Source of the DNA: an uncultured Gemmatimonadota bacterium
Lineage (GTDB): Bacteria > Gemmatimonadota > Gemmatimonadetes > Gemmatimonadales > Gemmatimonadaceae
NCBI GenBank assembly: GCA_946480295.1
Contig: CAMLIT010000119.1
Span: 1-13,447 of the forward strand
DNA length: 13,447 nucleotides
Direction of reading: 5' to 3'
The notes under the pieces are model-generated. The model made no database searches and was not told the DNA's origin. It worked only from the letters and a program-made list of their open reading frames with translations. Shown one piece after another: positions 1-5,956 of the stretch; position 1 is the first letter of the stretch, and every line of letters begins with the position of its first letter. The position numbers were made by a program, and so were the translations under genes.

Positions 1-51
1 TTGGGTGGGTCAATTGTGTTTTGGCTGTTCTGTTCGGCGCGCCCCGCTGGG

Positions 52-72
52 CCCCCCCCCCCCCCCCCCCCC
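52..72. repeat. 21-base poly-C homopolymer
   Basis: An uninterrupted run of 21 C lies beyond the terminator of the L,D-transpeptidase gene. No gene is visible from 1 to 151. Such tracts slip easily, so the length may vary between cells or be a sequencing or assembly inaccuracy. There is no reading frame here for it to switch. Confidence 0.9.
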
Positions 73-103
73 GCGGCTCGCGAATCACGAATGACCAACT
101 ACC
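73..103. repeat. Dispersed intergenic repeat, copy 1
   Basis: The stretch begins GCGGCTCGCGAAT and contains CGAATGACCAAC. Both words recur at 5228-5247 in the queC-queE gap, in the same orientation. This marks a short dispersed intergenic repeat that runs directly on from the poly-C tract. Its function is unknown. Confidence 0.6.
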
Positions 104-112
104 AGAAACGAA

Positions 113-134
113 GAACGCGGCTTTCGCCGCGTTC
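113..134 (-). terminator. Rho-independent terminator of the L,D-transpeptidase gene
   Basis: A perfect 9-bp stem (GAACGCGGC / GCCGCGTTC) with a 4-nt loop lies 18 bp beyond the stop codon at 152. Read on the minus strand it is followed by a T-rich stretch, TTCGTTTCTGG, as expected for an intrinsic terminator. Confidence 0.75.
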
Positions 135-151
135 CGGTATCAGTCTCGTCC

Positions 152-976
152 CTAGTAGATATACACCTTCGTCCCCACCGGCACGTTGTCGTAGAGCCAC
201 TCGATGTCGTCGTCGCCGAGTCGGACGCAGCCGTGCGTCGCGGCCGTGCCGATGGACTCGAGGTCCGGCGTGCCGTGCAGGTAGTAGCCGTCGCCGAGGT
301 CCAGGCGGTACTTGCCCAGCTCACCGGCCACCGTGCGGTTCTTCGTGTTCGGCGGCGGGATGAAGACGGTGCTGTCGAACACGACCTCCTCGTCGGTCGG
401 CAGCGGGGCGTACGTCGAGTCGTCCTCGACGACCACGAGGCTGTCGCGTACGGCGAGGTACCGGCCGTCCTTCAGCTTGACGCGCCCGTGCGCCGGCATC
501 ACCCGCAGCTTCAGTCCGTAGGTCTTCGCCACCTCGGCGTAGTGCCAGCGCGGCGGGATCCAGTACGGATTCGCGGCCTTGCTCAGGACGTGGCGCACGC
601 CGCGCGGCGTGTCGAAGGTCCACGTGCGGCCGTTGAAGTCGAGCGTGCTCCGCGAGGCGACCGCCGCGGGCGCGGTGCGCAGGGTATCGTCACCGCGGAT
701 GACCCACAGCCGCCGATCGAGGAGCGACACCACGATGCGATAGCCCTTGGAGCGATCCGCGAGCCGTCGCGCCCACGCCCAGTTGAGGCTGTCCTTCCGC
801 GAGCGGAAGAACCCGGCCGTCGACACCGGCCCGCCTGCCGCGGTCACCTCGGGCTCCGGCTCGGTCGCGGCGATGCGCGTGGGATCGGGATGCGTGGTGG
901 CCACGGACGCGGACTGCGCGCTCGCGCACGCGGGGAGCGAGGCAAGCAGGGAAAGCGTGGCGAGGCGCCGCGCCAT
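152..976 (-). CDS. L,D-transpeptidase (YkuD family), exported
   Basis: A 274-residue exported protein of the YkuD L,D-transpeptidase family, which forms 3-3 peptidoglycan cross-links or attaches proteins to peptidoglycan. The catalytic signature is clear: His234-Gly, then after 13 residues His248-Gly-Cys250-Val-Arg, with Cys250 the expected nucleophile. The YkuD fold starts near residue 79 (IVVSLLDRRLWVI). About 95 residues (roughly 138-232, including an IPPPNTKN segment) separate the early strands from the HG motif, longer than in minimal family members. The N-terminus is a short signal peptide, MARRLATLSL followed by LASLPACASAQ. Cleavage could be after ASA; LPAC is a poor lipobox. I chose the ATG at 976. 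A GTG 90 bp upstream in frame (1066) lacks a Shine-Dalgarno and would place a perfect hairpin (1018-1049) inside the gene. Neither start has a strong ribosome site. The family call is firm; the exact substrate is unknown. Confidence 0.9.
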   Translation of the reverse strand: MARRLATLSLLASLPACASAQSASVATTHPDPTRIAATEPEPEVTAAGGPVSTAGFFRSRKDSLNWAWARRLADRSKGYRIVVSLLDRRLWVIRGDDTLRTAPAAVASRSTLDFNGRTWTFDTPRGVRHVLSKAANPYWIPPRWHYAEVAKTYGLKLRVMPAHGRVKLKDGRYLAVRDSLVVVEDDSTYAPLPTDEEVVFDSTVFIPPPNTKNRTVAGELGKYRLDLGDGYYLHGTPDLESIGTAATHGCVRLGDDDIEWLYDNVPVGTKVYIY

Positions 977-1017
977 CCTGTTCGAGATGCGTCCCGCGGG
1001 ACGCTGGTCGTGGTGGG

Positions 1018-1049
1018 CGCACCGGCCCGCCTCATCACGGGCCGGTGCG
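1018..1049. terminator. Perfect 12-bp hairpin between two minus-strand genes
   Basis: CGCACCGGCCCG and CGGGCCGGTGCG form a perfect 12-bp inverted repeat around an 8-nt loop, between the stop of the barrel gene (1073) and the start of the L,D-transpeptidase (976). No T-run follows it on the minus strand. It may be a terminator, a pause or processing site, or a leader hairpin. Confidence 0.55.
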
Positions 1050-1072
1050 TTCCTGGAATCAGTCACGTCGAA

Positions 1073-2206
1073 TCAGCGGAAAGTCAGGCCAAGGATGATG
1101 GGCACGAAGTGCGTCTTCGCGCCAAATGAACTCGAGGTGTTGACGCTGAAGTAGCGCGACTCGAGAAACAGAGCCGAGCGGCCCCAGCCAAACGAGATAC
1201 CACCGCCGGCGTTCCAGCCGAACTCCGTCTTCGCGTCGCTGAACGTATTGCTGATCTGCGTCCCGTTGGTGTATGCGCCGCCGTAGCCGTTCTGCTGCCC
1301 GGTCAGGGTGCCACTCGTGTTGTCACTCTTAGCATAGCCGACGATACGGCTGACGCCAATGCCACCCACGCCGTACAGGTGATCGAGCAGACTCAGCATG
1401 CCGTGGAAGGGCGCGCGCAGCTTGAGATCCGCGTTCCCCGACCACACGCCGACATCGGTGCCGACGCCGGCGTCGCTACGCCCCATCATGCGGCTGTAGC
1501 CGGCGTCGAAGCGAAGGCCGAGCGGGCTCCCTGATGGATCCCACCCGAAGGGGACCGTGATGTTCCATCCCGGATGGAAGCCGTTGCGGGTCTGCTCGCT
1601 CGGCATCGCGGTGCCGCCGCCGATGCCCCAATAGAAGGAGCCGAGCTGGCGCATCGAGATGGATGGCGTGACCGTCGCGGTCGTGGTATCCACGCGTGTC
1701 GTGGTGTCCACCTGGGCCGTGGTGTCGACGGTGGTGGTCGTCGTGTCCACGCGCGTCGTCGTGTCGATCGGCGCCGGCGTCGGCGCCGGGGCAGGAGTAT
1801 ACGTCGTGGTGTCCGGCTGCGTAACCTCGCCGCCGGAGGTGGTCTTCGTCAGCGGGATGCGCTCGGACGAGGTCGCGCCGCCGGACGCGAGGTGGCGCCG
1901 ATGGCTGCGCGCGTAGCGACGGCTGCGCGCCGAGCGGGAGCGCCGCCCCGACATGTTCGTCGTGTCGGTGCCGGCGACGTTCATCCTGCCGGTCATGTTC
2001 ATGTTCATGTTGGTCGTGTCGCTCATGTTCGACCGACCCTGGGTCGCCGTCGTCGTACCGCTGGTGCTTCCGGGCGCGGCCGTGGTCCCCGCGCGCGCGG
2101 TCGTATCGTTTGCCGAGCCCGTGTTCTGCGCTCGGGCCGGTGCGGCGCCGATCGTCAGTGCGACGGTCAACCCGAGCGCACAACCGCCAATGATGCCAAC
2201 CTTCAT
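1073..2206 (-). CDS. Thr-rich exported protein with C-terminal outer-membrane beta-barrel
   Basis: A 377-residue protein predicted to reach the outer membrane. Residues 1-26 are a signal peptide ending APARA before QN. Residues 27-180 are low-complexity and Thr/Ser-rich. They include a Met/Asn patch (TNMNMNMTGRMN, 65-76), a very basic cluster at 87-105 (9 Arg and 2 His), a Pro/Ala hinge and five VDTTT-type units (147-177). From about 186 to 377 the sequence alternates aromatic and glycine-rich strands (FYWGIGGGTAMP, LGLRFDAGYSRMMGR, GWNAGGGISFGWG) and ends IILGLTFR, resembling small opacity or OmpA-like barrels of about eight strands. The ATG at 2206 is chosen because GGGAGGGG lies 4 nt before it and a signal peptide follows at once; the frame stays open another 101 codons upstream, without such signals. 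I infer a surface or periplasm-spanning structural role. I cannot name a specific family. Confidence 0.8.
   Translation of the reverse strand: MKVGIIGGCALGLTVALTIGAAPARAQNTGSANDTTARAGTTAAPGSTSGTTTATQGRSNMSDTTNMNMNMTGRMNVAGTDTTNMSGRRSRSARSRRYARSHRRHLASGGATSSERIPLTKTTSGGEVTQPDTTTYTPAPAPTPAPIDTTTRVDTTTTTVDTTAQVDTTTRVDTTTATVTPSISMRQLGSFYWGIGGGTAMPSEQTRNGFHPGWNITVPFGWDPSGSPLGLRFDAGYSRMMGRSDAGVGTDVGVWSGNADLKLRAPFHGMLSLLDHLYGVGGIGVSRIVGYAKSDNTSGTLTGQQNGYGGAYTNGTQISNTFSDAKTEFGWNAGGGISFGWGRSALFLESRYFSVNTSSSFGAKTHFVPIILGLTFR
1676..1768 (-). repeat. In-gene VDTTT-coding tandem repeat
   Basis: Five degenerate units (IDTTTR, VDTTTTT, VDTTAQ, VDTTTR, VDTTTAT) sit in the linker before the barrel of the outer-membrane protein. 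Units differ in length and codons, so the array is diverged rather than freshly duplicated. It probably forms an extended Thr-rich spacer. Confidence 0.75.
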
Positions 2207-2218
2207 TTTTCCCCTCCC
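2207..2218 (-). promoter_or_regulatory. Strong Shine-Dalgarno fixing the barrel-protein start
   Basis: On the minus strand GGGAGGGG (2211-2218) lies 4 nt before the ATG at 2206. It is one of the best ribosome sites in the window and decides the start against the longer open frame reaching 2509. Confidence 0.8.
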
Positions 2219-2669
2219 ACTTGGCCGCCCCCATGACGACGCCCCCGCGGGCGACTGCGGGCGGGACAGCGGCTGCTGCACTGGTGAGTCGGTGGCCATC
2301 GGGGTGGGGTGCGATGCCCGATGCGGGGCCGCGCCGTCCGGCGAGCCGGAGGCCGCCCGCGCAATCACTCGATCCACCTGCCGCTCACCGATGCCGCTGC
2401 CCCGAGCGACGACCATCGTCGCGGCGCCACGGATGAAGGCAGGGGGCGTGCCGTCGTCAGGGAAATCCCCCGTCCGGCAGCCATGCGCCAAGCGGCTGAG
2501 CCGACGCAAGGCCCGTCCTGGCCCGGCGAGCTGGGCGGTGGTGCTGGCCCGCTCGCCCGCACCGTCGTACTCTACTGGTCACGCGGCGCGGCGAGGCGAC
2601 GGGGAACGCGAATGGGGGCGCCGGGTGTACCAGACAGGAAGTTCATCCACGATCCGAGGAAAGGCGCCG
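2219..2669. other. Divergent gene-free region, 451 bp
   Basis: This lies between the barrel-protein gene (-) and the secreted-protein gene (+) and must hold both promoters if each gene is transcribed alone. I see no convincing -35/-10 pair, no heptamer repeats and only very short inverted repeats (for example TCCGGC-ga-GCCGGA near 2337-2350). Open frames cross it on both strands but show no start signal or recognisable protein. Confidence 0.5.
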
Positions 2670-3296
2670 ATGACACGCATCGCAGGCGGTCTGGGCTCGT
2701 CGCTGCTGCTCCTGGCCGTGCCGCTCGCCCTGGCGTCGGCCCAGAGCCAGCGAGGCGAGGTGCTGCACCTTCCCCCGGCGCCCGGACGCGGGCAGCTCGC
2801 CGGGTCGACGCCGGCTCCGCAGCCGAGGGCCCGGGACGGCTACGACCGGGATGGCGACGGCTACGGCCGGCGCGACTACCGCGACGGCGGCTACCGTGAT
2901 GGGTACGGGGACCGTGACCACGACGGCCGCCGTCGCCGCGCCCCGGTCGCCTACGGCGTGCCGGTGGTCGTGACGAACGACGGCCGGGTCTTCGCCGACT
3001 TCGGCCGCGGGTACGAGCAGGTGCTGCGGTCGTGCGCGGCACAGTATGGCGCGACGATGAGCACCGCGCCCCAGGCATACGGCGCCCAGACGTACACCCT
3101 GCCCACGTACACCCTTCCGTCGTACGGCTCCCAGCAGCGGCTGCCGTACACGCCGCCGGCTCCCGCGCAGCTCACCGAGTCGGAGAAGATGGCGCAGAGC
3201 GTCCAGGGCGGCGGCGGCCAGGGTTCTCCCGCGCAGGGCGCCCCGGTCTGCTGGACCACGGACACGCAGGGAAGGGTGATCGTCGTCCAGCCGTGA
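2670..3296 (+). CDS. Secreted Asp/Gly/Arg/Tyr-rich protein of unknown function
   Basis: I do not recognise a family. The 208-residue product starts with a signal peptide (MTRIAGGLGS, then a Leu-rich core, ending ALASA before QS). Residues 56-90 are a highly charged run built of GY, RD and DG steps (for example GYRDGYGDRDHDG) and ending in four Arg. A compact segment follows (APVAYGVPVVVTNDGRVFAD, 91-110), then a Tyr/Thr/Pro stretch with a duplicated TYTLP (141-150), a Gly/Gln-rich linker and the terminus CWTTDTQGRVIVVQP. Only two Cys are present, 122 and 194, which could form a disulfide after export. The ATG at 2670 is preceded by GAGG and AAGG at workable spacing and opens directly into the signal peptide; the frame continues upstream without such support. 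It is divergent from the barrel gene and convergent with the NlpC/P60 gene. An envelope role is inferred from export and context only. Confidence 0.75.
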   Translation: MTRIAGGLGSSLLLLAVPLALASAQSQRGEVLHLPPAPGRGQLAGSTPAPQPRARDGYDRDGDGYGRRDYRDGGYRDGYGDRDHDGRRRRAPVAYGVPVVVTNDGRVFADFGRGYEQVLRSCAAQYGATMSTAPQAYGAQTYTLPTYTLPSYGSQQRLPYTPPAPAQLTESEKMAQSVQGGGGQGSPAQGAPVCWTTDTQGRVIVVQP

Positions 3297-3316
3297 CGAC
3301 GAGTGCCTGACGCAAT

Positions 3317-3346
3317 GAAGAGGGGCGCCCGCGGGCGCCCCTCTTC
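3317..3346. terminator. Bidirectional terminator between convergent genes
   Basis: A perfect 14-bp inverted repeat, GAAGAGGGGCGCCC / GGGCGCCCCTCTTC, with only GC between the arms. It sits 20 bp after the stop of the secreted-protein gene and 4 bp beyond the stop of the NlpC/P60 gene. The A/T-containing stem ends fit a terminator shared by both strands, though no long U-tract follows. Confidence 0.8.
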
Positions 3347-3350
3347 GCGT

Positions 3351-3917
3351 TCAGTGGTCGGAGCTCGGCAGCCGCGTCGCCAGGACAGTGGTCGTGTCCG
3401 GGTCGGCGAAGACCCGTCGCGCGCCGCGCCACGGCTTGCGCCGATTCGGGCCGCGGTCGATCGAGGTCTCGATCACGCGGCCGGCTTTCACGCTCGCGTG
3501 CACCATGCGGCCGTCGCCCACGTAGATCGCGATGTGGCTGATGCCGGCGTGCGGGCGACCGAAGGTGAGCAGGTCACCGGGGAGGAGTTGGCTGGTGTCG
3601 CGCGCGACAGCCTCGCCGAGGCGCGCCTGCTGGCGGGCGGTGCGGGGCACGTCCAGATGGAAGGCGGAGAGGACGTATCTCACGAGACCACTGCAGTCGA
3701 AGCCGCGCTTCGGCGACTGGCCGCCACGCAGGTAGCGGCTGCCGACCTGGGCCCGCGCGATGGCGACGAGCGAATCCCGGAGCTCCTCGGCCGACGCACT
3801 CATCTCCCGCAAGGGGGCGATGGGCGCCTGCGCCGACGCGAGCGCGGGGAGCAACGCCATCGAGATGACGCTGACGGCGAGACGCAGACGTTGTCCAACC
3901 GCGGCCGCAGAGATCAT
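3351..3917 (-). CDS. NlpC/P60-family peptidoglycan peptidase, exported
   Basis: A 188-residue exported cysteine peptidase of the NlpC/P60 family, which typically cleaves peptide stems of peptidoglycan (often D-Glu-mDAP bonds). Residues 1-29 form a signal peptide (LAVSVISMALLPALASA before Q). The catalytic domain spans about 48-170. It contains VGSRYLRGG, then FDCSGLV with nucleophile Cys75, PRTARQQ, LLPGDLLTF, His128 in SHIAIYVGDG and His140 in MVHAS, so the Cys-His-His set is complete. No SH3, LysM or other wall-binding domain precedes it, so this is the short single-domain form. The ATG at 3917 lacks a clear Shine-Dalgarno but is the only ATG that keeps a full signal peptide. It ends next to a shared terminator and lies near an L,D-transpeptidase, suggesting a local set of cell-wall genes rather than an operon. 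Family assignment is firm; the exact bond cut is not. Confidence 0.92.
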   Translation of the reverse strand: MISAAAVGQRLRLAVSVISMALLPALASAQAPIAPLREMSASAEELRDSLVAIARAQVGSRYLRGGQSPKRGFDCSGLVRYVLSAFHLDVPRTARQQARLGEAVARDTSQLLPGDLLTFGRPHAGISHIAIYVGDGRMVHASVKAGRVIETSIDRGPNRRKPWRGARRVFADPDTTTVLATRLPSSDH

Positions 3918-4122
3918 GGCGAGTCGGTGAGGTACAGCCGATCCGTCGAGACTTCCTTACTGTCGTGCCGGCTTCATGGCACGCGCGACAGTGAGGCAAG
4001 GACGCTGCCGCTGGGGGCGCTGACAGCGGACAGATATGTAACAATGGAGCCGGGGTCAGCCGCCGTGACGCGAGGCCGGATTCGCGGTGATGGGGGTCAC
4101 GGCGGGGGGCGGGAGGCGGTGG

Positions 4123-4157
4123 GGACGAGGGACGAGGGACGAGGGACGCGGGACGCG
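4123..4157 (+). repeat. Heptamer tandem array GGACGAG, five units
   Basis: Three exact GGACGAG units are followed by two GGACGCG variants with no interruption. The G-triplets are spaced by four bases throughout, a G3N4 pattern able to form a G-quadruplex on this strand. The reverse complement of the same heptamer makes the array at the end of the window. Confidence 0.85.
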
Positions 4158-4218
4158 TTCGGGCTGGCCAGTTCCACTGTGCGCGGGGGTCGTTGCTCGG
4201 CTGGCATCAACGCCGATT

Positions 4219-4434
4219 GGACACGGATGCCGCGGAGGTCGCGGATCCGGCGGATGGGAGCCGGGGGGCGGGGGTCGTTTTGTCATCCTGAACGAAGCGA
4301 AGGATCTGGCTCTGGCGCGTCGGCGCCGGATGCTTCGGTCCGTTCAACATGACAGCGGTGCTTTCGGCGAGGGGAGCCGTTGCGCCAAGCGGAGGGATCC
4401 GTGGTATCCGTGACCCTCCGTCCGATCCGTGTCC
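4219..4434. repeat. Outer inverted repeat of a nested palindromic element
   Basis: The left arm (4219-4255) starts GGACACGGAT and carries CGGAT boxes. The right arm (4397-4434) is its imperfect reverse complement: about 29 of 37 positions match with one single-base gap. The arms flank the inner palindrome at 4281-4354. No transposase is encoded, so this may be a non-autonomous mobile element or two palindromic repeats inserted into one another. Confidence 0.6.
4281..4354. repeat. Palindromic interspersed repeat (TGTCATCCTGAACG type)
   Basis: TGTCATCCTGAACGAAGCGA at the left and its degenerate reverse complement ending TCAACATGACA at the right match at 21 of 26 positions. They enclose a 22-nt centre that itself contains GGCGC/GCGCC. 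From memory, near-identical 'TCCTGA-CG-AGCGAAGGATCT' words occur as dispersed repeats in unrelated bacterial genomes. A REP/MITE-like nature is inferred. Confidence 0.75.
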
Positions 4435-4513
4435 CCCTTCGGGTGATGCCGCCCCGGCCACGGAACCCTACGCACGCCGAGAGGATGCCGGCGCTTCCTC
4501 GCCCGCTACGCTG

Positions 4514-5152
4514 TCACCTGATCCCGAGCAGCTTGTGCGTCTGGATGCTCAGCCTCCACTGCGGATGGGCGAGACAGTACTCGAGAGCGGCGCGGGAGTT
4601 GGCGGCGAGGTCGGGGCCGTCCATCGGCTGGAGATAGAACTCCCGGAAGTCGAGGGCGGCGTAGCGTTCCGGCTCCCCGTCCTGCTGGGGGAAGACGAGC
4701 TTCAGCTCGTCGCCGTGCGTGAGCCGCAGCGGCGCGTGCGCCTTCGGGCTGACGGTGATCCAGTCGATGCCGGGCGGCGGGAGTTGTGTCCCGTTCGTCT
4801 CCACGGCCACGGTGAAGCCGCGCGCGTGAAAGGCATTCACGAGCGGCCTGTCGAGCTGGAGCAGGGGCTCGCCTCCGGTGCAGACGACGAGCGGACGACA
4901 GCGGTCGCGGTTCTCCTTCGGCCAGCGCGAGGCGACCGCGTCGGCCAGCTCCTCCGCTGTCGAGAAGCGGCCGCCGTCGGGGCCGATGCCGACGAAGTCC
5001 GTGTCGCAGAACTGGCAGATCGCGCTCGCGCGATCCGCCTCGCGCCCCGTCCAGAGATTGCAGCCGGCGAAGCGGCAGAAGACGGCCGGCCGGCCCGCGT
5101 TCGCGCCCTCACCCTGGAGGGTGTAGAAGATCTCCTTGACGGAGTAGGTCAT
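4514..5152 (-). CDS. queE: 7-carboxy-7-deazaguanine synthase QueE (radical SAM)
   Basis: A 212-residue radical-SAM enzyme that converts 6-carboxy-tetrahydropterin to 7-carboxy-7-deazaguanine, the ring-contraction step of queuosine and other 7-deazapurine pathways. The N-terminus MTYSVKEIFYTLQGEGANAG is the family hallmark. The cluster ligands follow the CX14CX2C pattern (Cys31, Cys46, Cys49) rather than the usual CX3CX2C, as in the structurally studied Burkholderia multivorans enzyme. Further motifs are TGGEP (92-96), ETNGT (118-122), SPK (135-137), FYLQPMDG (172-179) and LSIQTHK (201-207), so the protein is complete. The ATG at 5152 is chosen because the conserved N-terminus begins there; it has no clear Shine-Dalgarno, and 36 extra upstream codons run into repeat DNA. 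It follows queC after a 108-bp gap that contains a long hairpin, so co-transcription is likely but may be attenuated. Confidence 0.96.
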   Translation of the reverse strand: MTYSVKEIFYTLQGEGANAGRPAVFCRFAGCNLWTGREADRASAICQFCDTDFVGIGPDGGRFSTAEELADAVASRWPKENRDRCRPLVVCTGGEPLLQLDRPLVNAFHARGFTVAVETNGTQLPPPGIDWITVSPKAHAPLRLTHGDELKLVFPQQDGEPERYAALDFREFYLQPMDGPDLAANSRAALEYCLAHPQWRLSIQTHKLLGIR

Positions 5153-5192
5153 GACTGCGACACCGTCGTGGGTCGTTGGTTCTTCGTCATTG

Positions 5193-5236
5193 GCGAGCCG
5201 CTCGGGACGCAACGGGTGCCGTCCCGAGCGGCTCGC
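5193..5236. repeat. 16-bp perfect inverted repeat in the queC-queE gap
   Basis: GCGAGCCGCTCGGGAC (5193-5208) and GTCCCGAGCGGCTCGC (5221-5236) pair perfectly around a 12-nt loop. Weaker pairing continues outward (GTCGTTGGT at 5172-5180 against ACCAACGAC), so the folded structure may span most of the gap. It is either an attenuator or processing hairpin between queC and queE, or a head-to-head pair of dispersed repeats. Confidence 0.85.
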
Positions 5237-5257
5237 GAATGACCAACGACCAACGAC
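5228..5257. repeat. Dispersed intergenic repeat, copy 2, with GACCAAC heptamers
   Basis: GCGGCTCGCGAAT (5228-5240) is identical to 73-85. It is followed by GACCAAC, GACCAAC and GACCAC, again with a 7-nt period. The stretch overlaps the right arm of the hairpin and ends at the queC stop codon. Confidence 0.65.
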
Positions 5258-5260
5258 CAC

Positions 5261-5956
5261 TCACGCATTTCCTGCATACGGGGCCGGATCCCGGACCCCC
5301 GCCTCCGCGAACCCCTTCAGCCTCAGCCTGCACGCGTCGCAGTGGCCGCAGGCGGCGCCGTCGGGCGTGGGATCGTAGCAGCTCAGCGTCAGGGCATAGT
5401 CCACGCCGAGCGACAGGCCGAGCTCCACGATCTGCCGCTTGGTGAGATCGATCAGCGGCGTGCGGATGTGGATCGGGTTGGTTCCGTCGACGCCTCCCTT
5501 CGTCGCGAGGTTCGCCATGCGCTCGTACGCCGCGATGTACTCGGGCCGGCAGTCGGGATAGCCCGAGTAGTCGAGCGCGTTCACGCCGATGAAGATGTCC
5601 TGCGCCGACAGCACCTCGGCCCAGGCGAGCGCGAAGGAGAGGAAGATCGTGTTGCGGGCGGGGACGTAAGTGATGGGGATCCCCGCCGTCGCCATGTCCT
5701 CCACCGCGCGATCCTTCGGGACGGCGATGTCGGCGGTGAGCGCCGAGCCGCCGAAGGTGCGGAGGTCGATGTCGACGACGACGTGGTCGCGCACGCCGAA
5801 CGCCTCCGCCACGCGCCGCGCGGCATCGATCTCGGGCGCGTGGCGCTGGCCGTATCGGAAGGTCATCGCGTGCGCGTCGTACCCTTCGTCGACCGCGTAG
5901 GCGAGCAGCGTCGTCGAGTCGAGTCCTCCGCTGAGGAGGACGACCGCCGGCTTCAT
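5261..5956 (-). CDS. queC: 7-cyano-7-deazaguanine synthase QueC
   Basis: A 231-residue ATP-dependent enzyme that converts 7-carboxy-7-deazaguanine, the product of QueE, to the nitrile preQ0 using ammonia. Visible motifs are the PP-loop SGGLDS (9-14), FRYGQRH (33-39), the YVPARNT stretch (97-103), [18 protein letters not shown] (123-140) and the C-terminal zinc site Cys193, Cys203, Cys206 and Cys209 (CGHCDAC). All expected features and a normal length are present. The ATG at 5956 overlaps the TGA of the upstream PLP-enzyme gene as ATGA, indicating translational coupling. The open frame continues 440 codons upstream, but that part is the PLP gene in another frame and not a fusion. QueD and QueF are not in the window. 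Confidence 0.97.
   Translation of the reverse strand: MKPAVVLLSGGLDSTTLLAYAVDEGYDAHAMTFRYGQRHAPEIDAARRVAEAFGVRDHVVVDIDLRTFGGSALTADIAVPKDRAVEDMATAGIPITYVPARNTIFLSFALAWAEVLSAQDIFIGVNALDYSGYPDCRPEYIAAYERMANLATKGGVDGTNPIHIRTPLIDLTKRQIVELGLSLGVDYALTLSCYDPTPDGAACGHCDACRLRLKGFAEAGVRDPAPYAGNA

Larger units (their letters stand above)
3918..4513. other. Gene-free 596-bp region with repeats
   Basis: No gene is supported here. It contains the presumed promoter region of the NlpC/P60 gene. An AT-richer patch at about 4031-4047, TTGTTACATATCTG on the minus strand, is the only promoter-like spot. It also holds a GGACGAG heptamer array (4123-4157) and a nested palindromic element (4219-4434). The open frames crossing it have repeat-derived, unfamiliar translations. 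Confidence 0.6.

Noticed and set aside
977..1066. GTG start giving the L,D-transpeptidase 30 more residues
   Set aside because: It lacks a ribosome site, contains a perfect hairpin and would bury the signal peptide.
2207..2509. Extra 101 N-terminal codons of the barrel protein
   Set aside because: The strong ribosome site and the signal peptide at 2206 show that translation starts there.
4056..4461. Small open frames in the 3918-4513 gap
   Set aside because: They cross palindromic and heptamer repeats, have no ribosome sites, and the translations match no family known to me.
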